Shown here: positions 1-8,928 of the stretch, piece after piece
How positions within the stretch are numbered: the stretch's first letter is position 1
How the letters are laid out: every line of letters begins with the position of its first letter
DNA from: JBBBNV01 sp037137075
GTDB taxonomy: Bacteria > Bacillota > Bacilli > Paenibacillales > NBRC-103111
DNA length: 64,000 nt
Reading direction: 5' to 3'
Assembly (NCBI RefSeq): GCF_037137075.1
Contig: NZ_JBBBNV010000013.1
Span: 1 to 64,000, forward strand
Translations under genes and position numbers: made by a program
Notes under the pieces: generated by a model
Database searches by the model: none
What the model was told of the DNA's origin: nothing
What the model saw: the letters and a program-made list of their open reading frames with translations, nothing else

Positions 1-165
1 TTTTGTCTGCTCGTACTTATGAAACTGGACACCGCTACACATCACAGTATTCTTCAGCTTTATCGTTGGCTTAAAATTCTATTATGGGAACCGATGCATC
101 AATGGATGGAACGAATTCACCGTAAACCTAGTCGAAAATCAGCGGGTAGGCGCAAGAAACAGTGA
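1..165 (+). CDS. C-terminal fragment of an unidentified basic protein, possibly a transposase tail
   Basis: An open frame enters from the window edge and stops with TGA at 163-165 (54 residues visible). The visible part has a hydrophobic/aromatic stretch (LYRWLKILLWEP) followed by a very basic end (HRKPSRKSAGRRKKQ). Such a tail is common at the end of transposases and other DNA-binding proteins, but I do not recognise the family and no terminal inverted repeat is visible. The following 280 bases hold no other gene. The identity is a guess; only the open frame is seen. Confidence 0.35.
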   Translation, partial: FCLLVLMKLDTATHHSILQLYRWLKILLWEPMHQWMERIHRKPSRKSAGRRKKQ

Positions 166-378
166 GCTAGTATTTCCGTCACTCAGGGGAAACTACATAA
201 ATTTACCAAATGGACAGAGAGCTACCTTCTGGTGGGCAATCGACTTTTTGGTAATGAAAACTAAAACCTTGTTCAGAATTATTCGAAAACTATGCCGCCG
301 ACTTTTTATGCAACGCTAGTGATCTTTTTTATGTTTTTTTCTAAAATTTATTTCTTTTTTTTACTTGTATATTCCGAT

Positions 379-388
379 AAGGAGGTGA
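379..388 (+). promoter_or_regulatory. Strong Shine-Dalgarno sequence far upstream of the SLH gene
   Basis: AAGGAGGTGA lies 57 bases before the SLH-protein start. It is followed by a TTG at 390 that opens only a very short frame (11 codons, stop at 423), while the SLH start itself has just a weak AGAGG (431-435). It could drive a leader peptide, or act as an mRNA-stabilising SD of the kind described for cry transcripts. Both readings are inference. Confidence 0.3.
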
Positions 389-445
389 CTTGTTTCGCCC
401 GGGAAAGAAAATAAAAATAAATTAGAGATAAGAGGCCACCCTGCA

Positions 446-2326
446 ATGAAACGTTTTGGGCTGCGGAAAACTTCCGCTCTGCTTGTTTTTACGTTAATGA
501 TGTCAGTACTCTTTCCGGTGCTGGCCTGGGCCGCGGATTTATCCATTACTCAATTCTCCTACAACAAATCGACAGGTACTGTCACTGTGACAGTATATTC
601 CAGTGTGTATGACAGCACCTACGGAAATGTAAAGCTGGCCGTTTATTCGGATGCCGGCGCTTTGATGGAGCTGACTTCAGTGGAGAAGGCTACATACGAC
701 GAGGAGGCAAACGGCGGATTTAACTTTCATTTCACTGTAAATGATTCCTCCGCAATTGTTCCTAACGTACTCGATGTTGTCTACCTCCAAGCCAGCTACA
801 ACGGGCAATACACCGATGTGGTTGAAGCTGTATATACCGATATTCCGGTATGGCCTGCAGGCGCTGCTTTGACCGGCAGTGCTTCCAAAAGCTCGGTAAC
901 CTTGAACTGGCCTGCTGCTGCTGCGCAATCGGCCGTAAGCTATAAGCTGTTCCGGGGAACGTCCGGGCAGCCGTTCGCAACAGTAACCTCCAGCACCTAT
1001 ACCATTACTGGCTTATCGCCAAGCACGATGTATTCCTTCTCCGTACAGCCTGTAAACGAACACGAGCAAGCCGGTACACCGCTCACAGGCAGCTTTGTCA
1101 CTGCAAAAAATGACAGAAGCAGCAGCGGAGGTGGTGGTGGCGGTGGTTACGTTGGCGGGGCTGATGGCATCGTCACGGCATACTCCGATGGCTCCGTGGA
1201 TGAAGCGTCTTTGAAAAACGCCTTTGCCAACCACGATACCGTCGAGGTCAAAACAGCCGATACAGCACTTCTTCCGGCATCGGTCCTGATTGATGCATTG
1301 GCTAATGCTTCTTCAGCGCAAATGAACATTACTGCAGACAATGGGACATATCTTCTGCCTCTTTCGGTTCTGAAGCTGAATGATCTGGTCAGCTCGCTGA
1401 ATGTAGATGCAAAAGACTTAAAGCTTAAGATTGAAATTAAAAAGGTGTCCGCTGATATTGCTGATGGGGTTTCCAGTGCTGCAGCTTCAGTTGGCGCATC
1501 TGTGCTGACAGATGCCGTTGATTTCAGCTTGACTGCTGTAACCAAGGATACAGCCAAGGCGATCACCAGCTTTGGTCAAACCTATGTTGCCCGCACGTTA
1601 ACGCTGGATAAGGCAGTGAATACGAATAACGTCACCGGCGTCCTGTATGACCCGGCTGCCAAGTCTTTGAAGTTTGTACCGGCTCTCTTCTCTGAAAAAG
1701 ACGGCAAAACTATCGCAACACTCAAACGTACAGGGAACAGCATTTATACCGTCGTGGAAGCAAACAAATCCTTCGCGGATTTGACAAACCACTGGTCCAA
1801 GGCAGACGTTGAGTATTTGGCAAGCAAACTGGTTGTTGATGGGGTTTCCGACTCCAATTTCGCACCGGAGCGTGACATTACCCGTGCCGAATTTGCAGCC
1901 TTGATCGTTCGCGAGCTGGCGCTTGACGGCGCAGATACCTCTTCGTTCTCTGACGTTTCGGCAAGCTCGTGGTATGCCCAAGAAGTAGGGGCAGCCGCAA
2001 AAGCCGGAATTATCGATGGCTTTGAGGACGGCACCTTCCGTCCGGATGAAAACATTACCCGTGAGCAGCTTGCCGCGATGGTTACCCGTGCCATCCATTT
2101 TGCCGGTATTTCCACCAGTGTATCGGGAGCACGGCAAACTGAAATTTTGGCAAACTACAAAGACAGCAAAGACATTATTTGGGCTCATAAGGAAATTGCA
2201 ACCGCGATTGACGCAGGCTTAATGAACGGGATGACCGACAATACCATCGGCTCGGCCCAAACCGCTACCCGTGCCCAATCCGCAGTTATGCTGAAGCGTC
2301 TGCTGGCTATTATTGTTCAGGCGTAA
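446..2326 (+). CDS. Secreted S-layer-anchored protein with fibronectin III-like and three SLH domains
   Basis: This is a 626-residue exported surface protein. Residues 1-29 form a signal peptide (basic MKRFGLRK, hydrophobic core, AWA cleavage site). An Ig-like beta domain (about 30-130) is followed by a fibronectin type III-like domain (about 135-220), a Ser/Gly-rich linker with a run of seven Gly (about 225-240), a domain of unknown function, and three SLH repeats (about 442-490, 501-545, 571-620) each carrying the TRAE/TREQ/TRAQ signature. SLH domains bind pyruvylated secondary cell-wall polymer, so the protein should be held at the envelope. No catalytic domain is seen, so the role is structural, adhesive or substrate binding. 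The start at 446 is required to keep the signal peptide. Confidence 0.9.
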   Translation: MKRFGLRKTSALLVFTLMMSVLFPVLAWAADLSITQFSYNKSTGTVTVTVYSSVYDSTYGNVKLAVYSDAGALMELTSVEKATYDEEANGGFNFHFTVNDSSAIVPNVLDVVYLQASYNGQYTDVVEAVYTDIPVWPAGAALTGSASKSSVTLNWPAAAAQSAVSYKLFRGTSGQPFATVTSSTYTITGLSPSTMYSFSVQPVNEHEQAGTPLTGSFVTAKNDRSSSGGGGGGGYVGGADGIVTAYSDGSVDEASLKNAFANHDTVEVKTADTALLPASVLIDALANASSAQMNITADNGTYLLPLSVLKLNDLVSSLNVDAKDLKLKIEIKKVSADIADGVSSAAASVGASVLTDAVDFSLTAVTKDTAKAITSFGQTYVARTLTLDKAVNTNNVTGVLYDPAAKSLKFVPALFSEKDGKTIATLKRTGNSIYTVVEANKSFADLTNHWSKADVEYLASKLVVDGVSDSNFAPERDITRAEFAALIVRELALDGADTSSFSDVSASSWYAQEVGAAAKAGIIDGFEDGTFRPDENITREQLAAMVTRAIHFAGISTSVSGARQTEILANYKDSKDIIWAHKEIATAIDAGLMNGMTDNTIGSAQTATRAQSAVMLKRLLAIIVQA

Positions 2327-2361
2327 TCAGTAAGCATTGATTATAACCATATCTGTTTCAT

Positions 2362-2411
2362 ATACCAGCAGACCCGGCTCTTCTCTTGGAGAAGGCCGGG
2401 TCTGCTGGTAT
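2362..2411. terminator. Long hairpin between convergent genes, probable bidirectional terminator
   Basis: Two 17-bp perfectly complementary arms (2362-2378 and 2395-2411, core CAGACCCGGC) close over a loop that itself can pair (TTCTC/GAGAA). The hairpin sits just after the SLH gene and before the opposing small basic gene. No U-run follows, so it may act as a 3' stabiliser rather than a classic terminator. Confidence 0.6.
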
Positions 2412-2469
2412 GCGGAGAAACTGTCCGTCTCACTTCTCGCGCCCTTAAGATTTAAAATGGAAATCATTT

Positions 2470-2814
2470 CTATAAGCTTTTGTCCGGCTTCACAGCTTGC
2501 AGAGGAAGTAGCGCCGCCTGCTTGTAGAGAAGCTGCCATTCCGGTGATAACTGCTCCCAAAAGGGCTCCGCTTCGCAGGCCGCCCGTCCTGGCTGTGCTT
2601 GCTTGCCACGCCGGCTCGTCTGATGCTTGCTCGTAACAGCCGTCGTTTCCTGTGACGAGTCTGCTTTGCTTCGGGCTGTTCCCGGCTGCTGCAGGCCGCT
2701 GGCCTCCTTATCCGTCGTCTGGATGGGAGCTATGCCGCTTTTCTCCGAGTTATCTGCTGCCCGATTATGTCGCTTTTGTTTGGCTTTCATCCGTTCTCTG
2801 CGGCTTGGGGCCAT
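2470..2814 (-). CDS. Small hydrophilic basic protein of unknown function
   Basis: This is a 114-residue frame that I do not recognise. It is supported by an excellent ribosome site (AAAGGAGG, 8-10 bases before the ATG at 2814) and by lying 40 bases downstream of the SNF2 helicase gene on the same strand. The N-terminal half is Arg/Lys-rich and low complexity (MAPSRRERMKAKQKRHNR), the middle is Ser/Thr/Gln-rich and probably disordered, and the C-terminal quarter has aromatic residues (EPFWEQLSPEWQLLY) that may fold. No signal peptide or membrane segment is visible. The position suggests co-transcription with the helicase pair. Confidence 0.65.
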   Translation of the reverse strand: MAPSRRERMKAKQKRHNRAADNSEKSGIAPIQTTDKEASGLQQPGTARSKADSSQETTAVTSKHQTSRRGKQAQPGRAACEAEPFWEQLSPEWQLLYKQAALLPLQAVKPDKSL

Positions 2815-2854
2815 AAAGAGTCCTCCTTTCTCAAGTCTTGCCTAATCCTGCACC

Positions 2855-5758
2855 CTATTTTTCAATCCATTCTTTTCGCAGTGCAAACATTTGCCGCAAA
2901 TCTTCTGTAGACAGCTCTGTAATCCAGCCCTCTCCACCGCCGATAACTTGCTCGCTTAAGCTTTGTTTACGCTCTATCATTTCATCAATTTGCTCTTCCA
3001 GCGTTCCCAATGATATGAATTTATGCACCTGAACGTCTCGAGTCTGACCGATACGGAAAGCGCGATCTGTAGCCTGATTCTCTACAGCAGGATTCCACCA
3101 TCTATCAAAATGAAACACATGATTGGCTGCCGTCAGGTTCAGCCCGGTTCCGCCTGCCTTGAGCGAGAGGATAAAAATGCCCGGCCGCACCGGATCAGAC
3201 GTCTCGCCCTGAAATGCAGCAATCAGCTTATCCCGCCTGCTCTTGGACACTCCACCATGCAAAAACAGCACCTGCTCCTGCAGCTCTTGCTCCAGGGCAG
3301 CCTGCAGCAAGCCCCCGGTCTCCACGAACTGGGTGAAAATAAGACACCGGCCTTCCTCGGTCCTCAGCTCGCTAACCATCTCTATCAGACGCATCAGCTT
3401 GTTGGAGCGGTTCTGCCATTTGATTGCCCCGGTTTCCTTGATATACATTGCGGGATGGTTGCAGATTTGCTTCAGCTTGGTCAGGGTACTCACAATCAGT
3501 GCTCGCCGCTCCATGAAGGACAGCCGGTCAATCCGCTCCAGCATCTGCTGTACCACGCTTTCATATAAAGCGCCCTGCTCCCGGGTCAGCTGCAAATAGA
3601 CCTTGCTTTCATTTTTATCCGGTAAATCCAGCTGCACTGCCGGATCCTTTTTTACCCTTCGAAGTAAAAACGGCCGTATCAGCTTCTGCACCTGTTCGAC
3701 CAGCTCCGGCTTGCCGCCACGTTCAATCGGCTGTACAAAGCCTCGTGTGAAATCTCGTATCCCGCCCAAATACCCGGGGGTAACGAAATCGAATATGGAC
3801 CACAATTCTGTCAAGCGGTTCTCAATTGGCGTACCCGTTAATGCGATGCGTTGTACAGCCGGGAGCTTGCGGATCACAGAGGACTGCTTGGTGTAGGCAT
3901 TCTTGATATTTTGCGCCTCATCCAGTCCGATCACGCTCCATTCCACCTGCCCCAGCTCAGCCTGATCCATCACCGTATGCATGTATGTTGTAAGCACCAC
4001 ATGGGCCCCGGCAATAGAAGCGATAAACGCTTCCTCTCCTTTACCGCGTTGCGGGCCATAATGCACGACCACCCGCAAGTCCGGAGCAAACCGCGCCAGC
4101 TCCTTCTGCCAATTACCGAGCACTGAGGTCGGACAAATAATAAGAGAGGGCACAGTTATACGCTGTTGTTGATGCAGAACGAGCAAATAAGCGATAAATT
4201 GAATCGTTTTCCCCAATCCCATATCATCGGCCAAGCAGCCGCCAAATCCGAATTTACGCAGGAAAAGCATCCAAGACATGCCGTAATGCTGGTAGGGGCG
4301 CAGTGTAGCGTGAAGTCCCTCAGGAAGCGGCTGCAATTCGACAGAAGATGTTTGCTGAAGCTGTTGGAACAAGGTTCGCAGATGCTGATTTAGTTCGATT
4401 TGATACTTGGCCCGGTCCTGATTCTCATCATTCGGATCAGCCTTGTCCCCACGGTCAACAGCAGCCTGGTCACTCAATAAAAAGGCCTCCAGCGCTTCCC
4501 GCAGGGGAAGACCCTTTTTGCGCTCCGAAGCCTTCATGGCCTTACGTATTTGCTGCAGAAGCTCCGGGTCGAGCTGAATCCATTGCCCCTTGAATTGGAT
4601 CAGCCTTTTTTGCTGATCGGCCAGTTCCAGAAACTGCTGCTCGGTAAGCTCCAAATCTCCAACCGCAACCTTCCAATCAAAGCGAAGGAGCTGATTCATG
4701 CCCAGCAGGGATTCCCCGGCGTCAGCCGGATTTGATTTAATCTGCGCCTTCAGCGCGGGCTTTAAGCGCCGAATCTCCTCCCACCAGGAAGGCAGCAGCA
4801 CAATTTCCCCCGTCTCGGCCAAACGCAGGCTGTCCTCCTCCAGGAAGCGCCAGGCCTCTGCATCGGTCATTTGCTCTTTCAAGACCCCCGGTCGACTCTC
4901 ATCTTCAAGCCCAGGGGCCACATGCAGCCACTTCTGAACAGATGAAGCTATCGCCTCTCTGGCCTCAGTCATGCTCAAATTCCAGGAGTTCAGGAGGGAT
5001 TGGCTGCCGGAAGGATCGTCCTCCGTTCCAACGGACAGAATGAAATGAGAAAGATCCCGATCCTGCAGGAGCGGCTGCAGCCGCCATGGCTCATTGTCTA
5101 CCGGCTCCAGCAGCTGCAATACGCTGCGAAAAAGCCGCTGATCCCTTTGCCAGCCAATAGCCGTCAAAAATTCCGTCTCGTCTGTGAAAAAGGGTCGGTT
5201 GTCTCCCGGTTTCATGACTAGGAGCGGATACCGTTCGACAAGCTGGATCCAGGCCTGCTGCGCCTCCGATGAACGGCTCAGATATTCAGTCACCGCAGCG
5301 CTTATCCAGGCCTTTTCGTCCTGATCCAGCCCTTGCAGAGCACTCTCCTCTTCATCCGAAAGCAGCAGTCTCCAGCCAAATCCCCCTGCTTGCCAGCACG
5401 CAAAGGAGGGACAGAATCTCCCTCTACCGAGAGCCTGGACAAGCAGCTCTGAAAGCTGCAGCATACGATTCATCGTCTTGGAGGACACCCAGTCCAAGTC
5501 AGCATGAATGGCCATCGCTGCCGCCCCCATCACCTCTGCGGCAGTTAGCGGCGACAGAAAAATGCCTATTTTTTCATCAAAGCGCCCCGTCTCGGCAGCA
5601 GTGCCATAATAGGACGGAGCGTGCCAAGCCAGCAGCGCATAACGAAACACTTCCATATGAAGAGACTTACCCCGAGTTTGGGTATCGTAAACGAAGAAAC
5701 GACCATCCTCCAGTCTGTCCACTTGTAGAATATATGATTTGCTCGTTAAGATACTCAT
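2855..5758 (-). CDS. SNF2-family DEAD-like helicase/translocase (YwqA type)
   Basis: This is a 967-residue Swi2/Snf2 ATPase. The ATP-binding lobe carries Walker A in DMGLGKTIQF (about 510) and the motif II box LDEAQN (about 610); the second lobe has GGTGLNL and the WWNPAVENQATDRAFRIGQ region (about 865-900) typical of bacterial SNF2 proteins. The roughly 450-residue N-terminal part matches the region specific to this bacterial subfamily. The start at 5758 is chosen because its ATG overlaps the TGA of the upstream SWIM gene (ATGA), indicating translational coupling. SNF2 proteins move along duplex DNA and remodel protein-DNA complexes; the B. subtilis YwqA/YwqB pair has the same composition. 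The precise target is unknown. Confidence 0.9.
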   Translation of the reverse strand: MSILTSKSYILQVDRLEDGRFFVYDTQTRGKSLHMEVFRYALLAWHAPSYYGTAAETGRFDEKIGIFLSPLTAAEVMGAAAMAIHADLDWVSSKTMNRMLQLSELLVQALGRGRFCPSFACWQAGGFGWRLLLSDEEESALQGLDQDEKAWISAAVTEYLSRSSEAQQAWIQLVERYPLLVMKPGDNRPFFTDETEFLTAIGWQRDQRLFRSVLQLLEPVDNEPWRLQPLLQDRDLSHFILSVGTEDDPSGSQSLLNSWNLSMTEAREAIASSVQKWLHVAPGLEDESRPGVLKEQMTDAEAWRFLEEDSLRLAETGEIVLLPSWWEEIRRLKPALKAQIKSNPADAGESLLGMNQLLRFDWKVAVGDLELTEQQFLELADQQKRLIQFKGQWIQLDPELLQQIRKAMKASERKKGLPLREALEAFLLSDQAAVDRGDKADPNDENQDRAKYQIELNQHLRTLFQQLQQTSSVELQPLPEGLHATLRPYQHYGMSWMLFLRKFGFGGCLADDMGLGKTIQFIAYLLVLHQQQRITVPSLIICPTSVLGNWQKELARFAPDLRVVVHYGPQRGKGEEAFIASIAGAHVVLTTYMHTVMDQAELGQVEWSVIGLDEAQNIKNAYTKQSSVIRKLPAVQRIALTGTPIENRLTELWSIFDFVTPGYLGGIRDFTRGFVQPIERGGKPELVEQVQKLIRPFLLRRVKKDPAVQLDLPDKNESKVYLQLTREQGALYESVVQQMLERIDRLSFMERRALIVSTLTKLKQICNHPAMYIKETGAIKWQNRSNKLMRLIEMVSELRTEEGRCLIFTQFVETGGLLQAALEQELQEQVLFLHGGVSKSRRDKLIAAFQGETSDPVRPGIFILSLKAGGTGLNLTAANHVFHFDRWWNPAVENQATDRAFRIGQTRDVQVHKFISLGTLEEQIDEMIERKQSLSEQVIGGGEGWITELSTEDLRQMFALRKEWIEK

Positions 5759-7350
5759 GAGATCAGTTTCCCTCGTTTCATTTCTTCCTGCAAGGCGCGA
5801 AGACGAGAATAACGGCTGCAAATCCACTGACAGTAACGCTCCCACTGCACCGACTGTTTAAGCTTGGAATACACCGTTTTAAGCTTCTTCATATAACGTA
5901 CGGCTTCTTTGTACGCGTCCCTGTTTTTATGACCAATGCAATAATCGACCGCCTGATGATACAACGGAAGCAAAAGCTCGGGGTTGTGCTTCTCCACCTG
6001 CTTCATTTCGGCTGCAGTCACTTTAGGCATAATCCCGTAGGTAATATGCAAATCAATCCAATGCCGATACATCTGGTTAGATAACAAATAGTTTGTGTAA
6101 TGGGCATAGCTTTGAGGGAGCATTTTGGACATTACCCGGCTCCATTCCCCCCGATCGCAAGCCCCCTGCTTCAGCAGCTCATCCCAGTATTGGAGATACA
6201 GATCGCCCAAATCGGCCCTGTTCCAGAAAAATGAAGACGTTCGCTCCGCCCAAAATCTTAATCTGTCCCAATTGTGGGAGGCATAAAACGAATCGAAATA
6301 ATGCAAAATGTACATGGGTTCTTTACGTGACAGCTCTGTATTCAGACACTCCAGTGCATGCTCATCCTGGCCCTCAAGAATGCTAAAATGAATCAAGGCC
6401 AGCCTCACGCAATCATTAAAAAAAGTCGTATTTTTCTTCGAAGCCGCAGAGCCGGCACCGATCTGCTTTTGCAGCCTGGTCTTTTCCCTTTGCACTACTG
6501 ATGGATGACGAAGCAGCCTGGTCCACAAATACCGGTACACAAAAAGCCAGGATACCGGGGATTCCTGTGTAGGAAAAGCATACTTTGTGAGTAATTCTGC
6601 CGTCTCTTGCTGCAGATCCTTGTAGGATTCCTGAAATACAGCTTCCTCCAGCAATGGAGTGCATGCCACCATTTCTTGCATTGCCTTTTGAACTAGCGCC
6701 ATATACTGCTGCTTATAATATTGGGCATAGTATCCTTCACTCAGGTAGGCCTGCTCGGCCTTCTTTAGAACAAACAGGACGATCATCAAGGCAAATACCT
6801 GTTTTCGATTTGGATCCCACATCTCGGCGTAGGGAAACAAGCTTTTTTTCATACGTTGCATGAAGGTTCCGTGATCGCCGATGCGATTATAATGCTTTTT
6901 GGTGAAATGCTGCTCAAAGAAAAGCTCCCACTGGTGTAATGCTTCGTGTTCAAGCGGACCCGTCCTGGCTTTCGTTTTTCGCGTTGAGGCCTTAAGCGAT
7001 TGTGCGGGCAAGGGAGAGCTCGTGGAGTCGGAAGCAAGATCAAGCGCGGCAGCCGTCTGCTTGAGTGCTGCCGTTTCTTTTTTTCCCCAATCTTGTGTGT
7101 GCTGGAGCGCCATAATGACAGCTACCATATGCTTGCAGTTCACCGCATAAGAACACGTGCAGGTACTCAGGGATAAATTGACAGGATGGAGCTTGACCTT
7201 ATATCTATCACTCCCTTGCACAACTCCGTGTACATATCCTTCATCGCCTATCCACATGTGGGATACGGCATTTTGGTCGAAATAGCGCTGACCCCTCCGA
7301 ATGATTTCGGGAGAAAAATGTTTGTGCAGCTCTTCTATAGAAGTAACCAT
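5755..7350 (-). CDS. SWIM zinc-finger protein, partner of the SNF2 helicase (YwqB type)
   Basis: This 531-residue protein has an N-terminal SWIM zinc finger (CTCSYAVNCKHM, about residues 63-76; CxCx(n)CxH ligands) followed by a long, mostly helical region without a recognisable enzyme domain. SWIM fingers are proposed to bind DNA or protein. The gene overlaps the SNF2 gene by 4 bases (ATGA), so the two are made together and probably act as a complex. The start at 7350 is the first Met of the conserved opening (IEELHKHFSPEIIRRGQ), but its ribosome site (AAAGGA) is unusually close. No promoter was clear. It is confident as a SWIM protein; the function is inferred from linkage. Confidence 0.85.
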   Translation of the reverse strand: MVTSIEELHKHFSPEIIRRGQRYFDQNAVSHMWIGDEGYVHGVVQGSDRYKVKLHPVNLSLSTCTCSYAVNCKHMVAVIMALQHTQDWGKKETAALKQTAAALDLASDSTSSPLPAQSLKASTRKTKARTGPLEHEALHQWELFFEQHFTKKHYNRIGDHGTFMQRMKKSLFPYAEMWDPNRKQVFALMIVLFVLKKAEQAYLSEGYYAQYYKQQYMALVQKAMQEMVACTPLLEEAVFQESYKDLQQETAELLTKYAFPTQESPVSWLFVYRYLWTRLLRHPSVVQREKTRLQKQIGAGSAASKKNTTFFNDCVRLALIHFSILEGQDEHALECLNTELSRKEPMYILHYFDSFYASHNWDRLRFWAERTSSFFWNRADLGDLYLQYWDELLKQGACDRGEWSRVMSKMLPQSYAHYTNYLLSNQMYRHWIDLHITYGIMPKVTAAEMKQVEKHNPELLLPLYHQAVDYCIGHKNRDAYKEAVRYMKKLKTVYSKLKQSVQWERYCQWICSRYSRLRALQEEMKRGKLIS

Positions 7351-7440
7351 ATTCCTTTATGCCTGCCTTATCTTTGAAAAGTGGTTTGTTTACATACCAT
7401 CTATTATAGCATTGTATTCAAGAACTCACCTTCTCTCATG

Positions 7441-7476
7441 AAAAAAAAGCTGACCCAAGTTTAACCATGGATCAGC
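7441..7476 (-). terminator. Rho-independent terminator of the small secreted protein gene
   Basis: Read on the minus strand, a stem with arms GCTGATCCA and TGGGTCAGC (7449-7476, one G-U pair) is followed by eight T residues (complement of 7441-7448). It lies 30 bases past the stop of the gene ending at 7507. Confidence 0.8.
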
Positions 7477-7506
7477 CCTGAACGTTCTCTTTTTTAATTC
7501 AACCAA

Positions 7507-7914
7507 TTACCAGCTTCCCTCAATATAGCCGGAACCGGAGCATCTTCCGGTTGTGCAAGTCAGAACCAGCTTCGCTTGGTTTTGATTGTTGCCGTCAATG
7601 GCAATGGTTCCTTCGTAATAACTGCCCGGAATAGTAGGATGATTACCGACATCATAAGGATTGTAGGCTGTACCGCTGGCAATCACGTTGGAATAACCGT
7701 CTATTACCTCCCATTGAATATCGCCCCAATTATAATTTGGCGCGTAATTGTAGATGGAAACATAAATCGAATTTCCGCTTTGGTATGTACTTTGCAGCGT
7801 CGAAGAAGAATACTCATCCATATCAACATATTGGCTCGCCTGAGCCGGTAATGCAGCAACAAACAGAGACGCAGCAACTAGCACAGAACTCATCCAGCGT
7901 TTTTTCATTTTCAT
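7507..7914 (-). CDS. Small secreted protein of unknown function
   Basis: This is a 135-residue precursor with a clear signal peptide (MKMKKRW, hydrophobic core, cleavage after AQA at residue 26). The mature part (about 109 residues) is rich in Tyr, Asn, Ser and Gly, predicted beta-rich, with two Cys near the C-terminus (LTCTTGRC) that could form a disulfide outside the cell. The ribosome site GAGAGGATGA precedes the ATG at 7914, and the gene has its own terminator, so it looks monocistronic. I do not recognise the family. Confidence 0.75.
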   Translation of the reverse strand: MKMKKRWMSSVLVAASLFVAALPAQASQYVDMDEYSSSTLQSTYQSGNSIYVSIYNYAPNYNWGDIQWEVIDGYSNVIASGTAYNPYDVGNHPTIPGSYYEGTIAIDGNNQNQAKLVLTCTTGRCSGSGYIEGSW

Positions 7915-8363
7915 AATTAATCATCCTCTCCATGATTGGTTTACAGGCTCAAGGTCTGTCTTTCATTCAACTAAACAGGTACTGCAAAAATGTCGTTCCC
8001 ACCCCGCTTCGTAAAAATAAAACCGGAATCCAGATACCGTCAGTGCCAGCCATCCTTGTCCTGACTTTACCGGCGGTATGACCTTTCTGAATTCAATGCA
8101 TTTTTATTATGATGGATCTGCGCGAAAACTCAAATATGCCATTAGCCCCATTAATCACCAAATTTTTCATGAGATTCGTCGATTTTTGTTGGAAGTTGTC
8201 ATGAAATTGAAATGAAAATCCAGCAACAAAAAGAAGCTTCCCATGAGATTTCATGAACCCCATGAGAAGCCTCTCTAAATTTTACTGCTGATGTTACCCA
8301 AGTGTTACTCTTGGGATGGCATATCACTGGAAAGCTGGATGCAGCAGGGCTTTTCAGCCTTTA
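7915..8363. other. Intergenic region without a recognisable gene
   Basis: About 450 bases are without a supported coding frame. They contain an unusual density of CATGAGA/CATGAAA words (8165-8275) and a 6-bp hairpin (CCCAAG/CTTGGG, 8297-8315). The promoter of the secreted-protein gene probably lies near 7930-8000 on the minus strand, but I could not identify clear hexamers. Confidence 0.4.
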
Positions 8364-8382
8364 TTACATCATGCCGCCCATG
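8364..8382. repeat. Left att-like copy of the groEL 3' end
   Basis: TTACATCATGCCGCCCATG is identical over 19 bp, in the same orientation, to the groEL 3' end at 9546-9564 (stop codon plus the last Met/Gly codons). On the minus strand it reads as the end of groEL followed by TAAAGGCTGAAAAGCC. A displaced copy of a gene's 3' end is the usual scar of site-specific integration. Confidence 0.7.
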
Positions 8383-8467
8383 AGACAAAGGCTTTTTCAT
8401 GTGTTTTTTGAGTCTTTATGTGACGATTTTATCCGATATTCTTCAGAAAATAGTTTTCAATAAATCC

Positions 8468-8512
8468 GTGTGGGTAAGATGTGTGGGTTGAGTTCGTGGG
8501 CAAGCTGTGGGC
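8468..8512 (+). repeat. GTGGGYAAG-type repeats near the left end of the groEL-linked element
   Basis: The words GTGTGGGTAAGATGTGTGGG and CGTGGGCAAGCTGTGGGC occur next to each other. The second matches GTGGGCAAAATGTGGGC near the right end (9475-9491) with two mismatches. Tandem short repeats at element ends often are integrase arm-binding sites or the relic of an integrase gene 3' end; here that is inference. Confidence 0.45.
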
Positions 8513-8601
8513 ACTAACATTAATCCCAATCGTACATGAAATGCACACGATAGTAGCTCGTTCTGTGCGCCGCGGCCGTATCCATTCATTACATTATCGG
8601 G

Positions 8602-8607
8602 TATAAT
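8602..8607 (+). promoter_or_regulatory. Probable -10 box for the toxin-antitoxin operon
   Basis: TATAAT stands 88 bases before the antitoxin start. The hexamer 17 bases upstream (TATCCA, 8579-8584) is a poor -35, so this is a weak or regulated promoter, as usual for autoregulated toxin-antitoxin operons. Confidence 0.4.
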
Positions 8608-8694
8608 TGTTTATAAGTAAAGATCGAAGAAGATCGCGGAAAGCGAAACGATTCAGCAACATAGCAACATATTTTGATAAAGGAGTGGTTCTCC

Positions 8695-8928
8695 ATGTCA
8701 ATGGTACGCAAACTCCATCCTCATATAGCAAAAGACTTAAGGGAGTTTTTATCTGAAAATAATATTTCCACCAAGAAGCTTGTCATAGATCTTGAAGCAG
8801 AAACCATCGAGGACTTTGATGATTACTCAGTAAATGACATTTTAAGTGTGGCTGGAATTCTGAAGCCCGGGGAAGCGCAAGAATTATTAGACCACATTCA
8901 GGAGTCACGGGAGGGTTGGGGAAAGTGA
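8695..8928 (+). CDS. Probable antitoxin of a PIN-toxin pair
   Basis: This is a 77-residue protein directly upstream of a PIN-domain gene, with the arrangement of a vapBC-type operon. The ATG at 8695 is chosen because AAAGGAG (8679-8685) stands 9 bases before it. The N-terminal part is basic and short (MSMVRKLHPHIAKDLREFL), the C-terminal half strongly acidic (LEAETIEDFDDYSVNDIL), consistent with a DNA-binding head and a toxin-neutralising tail. I do not see a clear AbrB, ribbon-helix-helix or Phd fold. Its stop overlaps the toxin start (GTGA). The role is inferred from the partner. Confidence 0.65.
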   Translation: MSMVRKLHPHIAKDLREFLSENNISTKKLVIDLEAETIEDFDDYSVNDILSVAGILKPGEAQELLDHIQESREGWGK

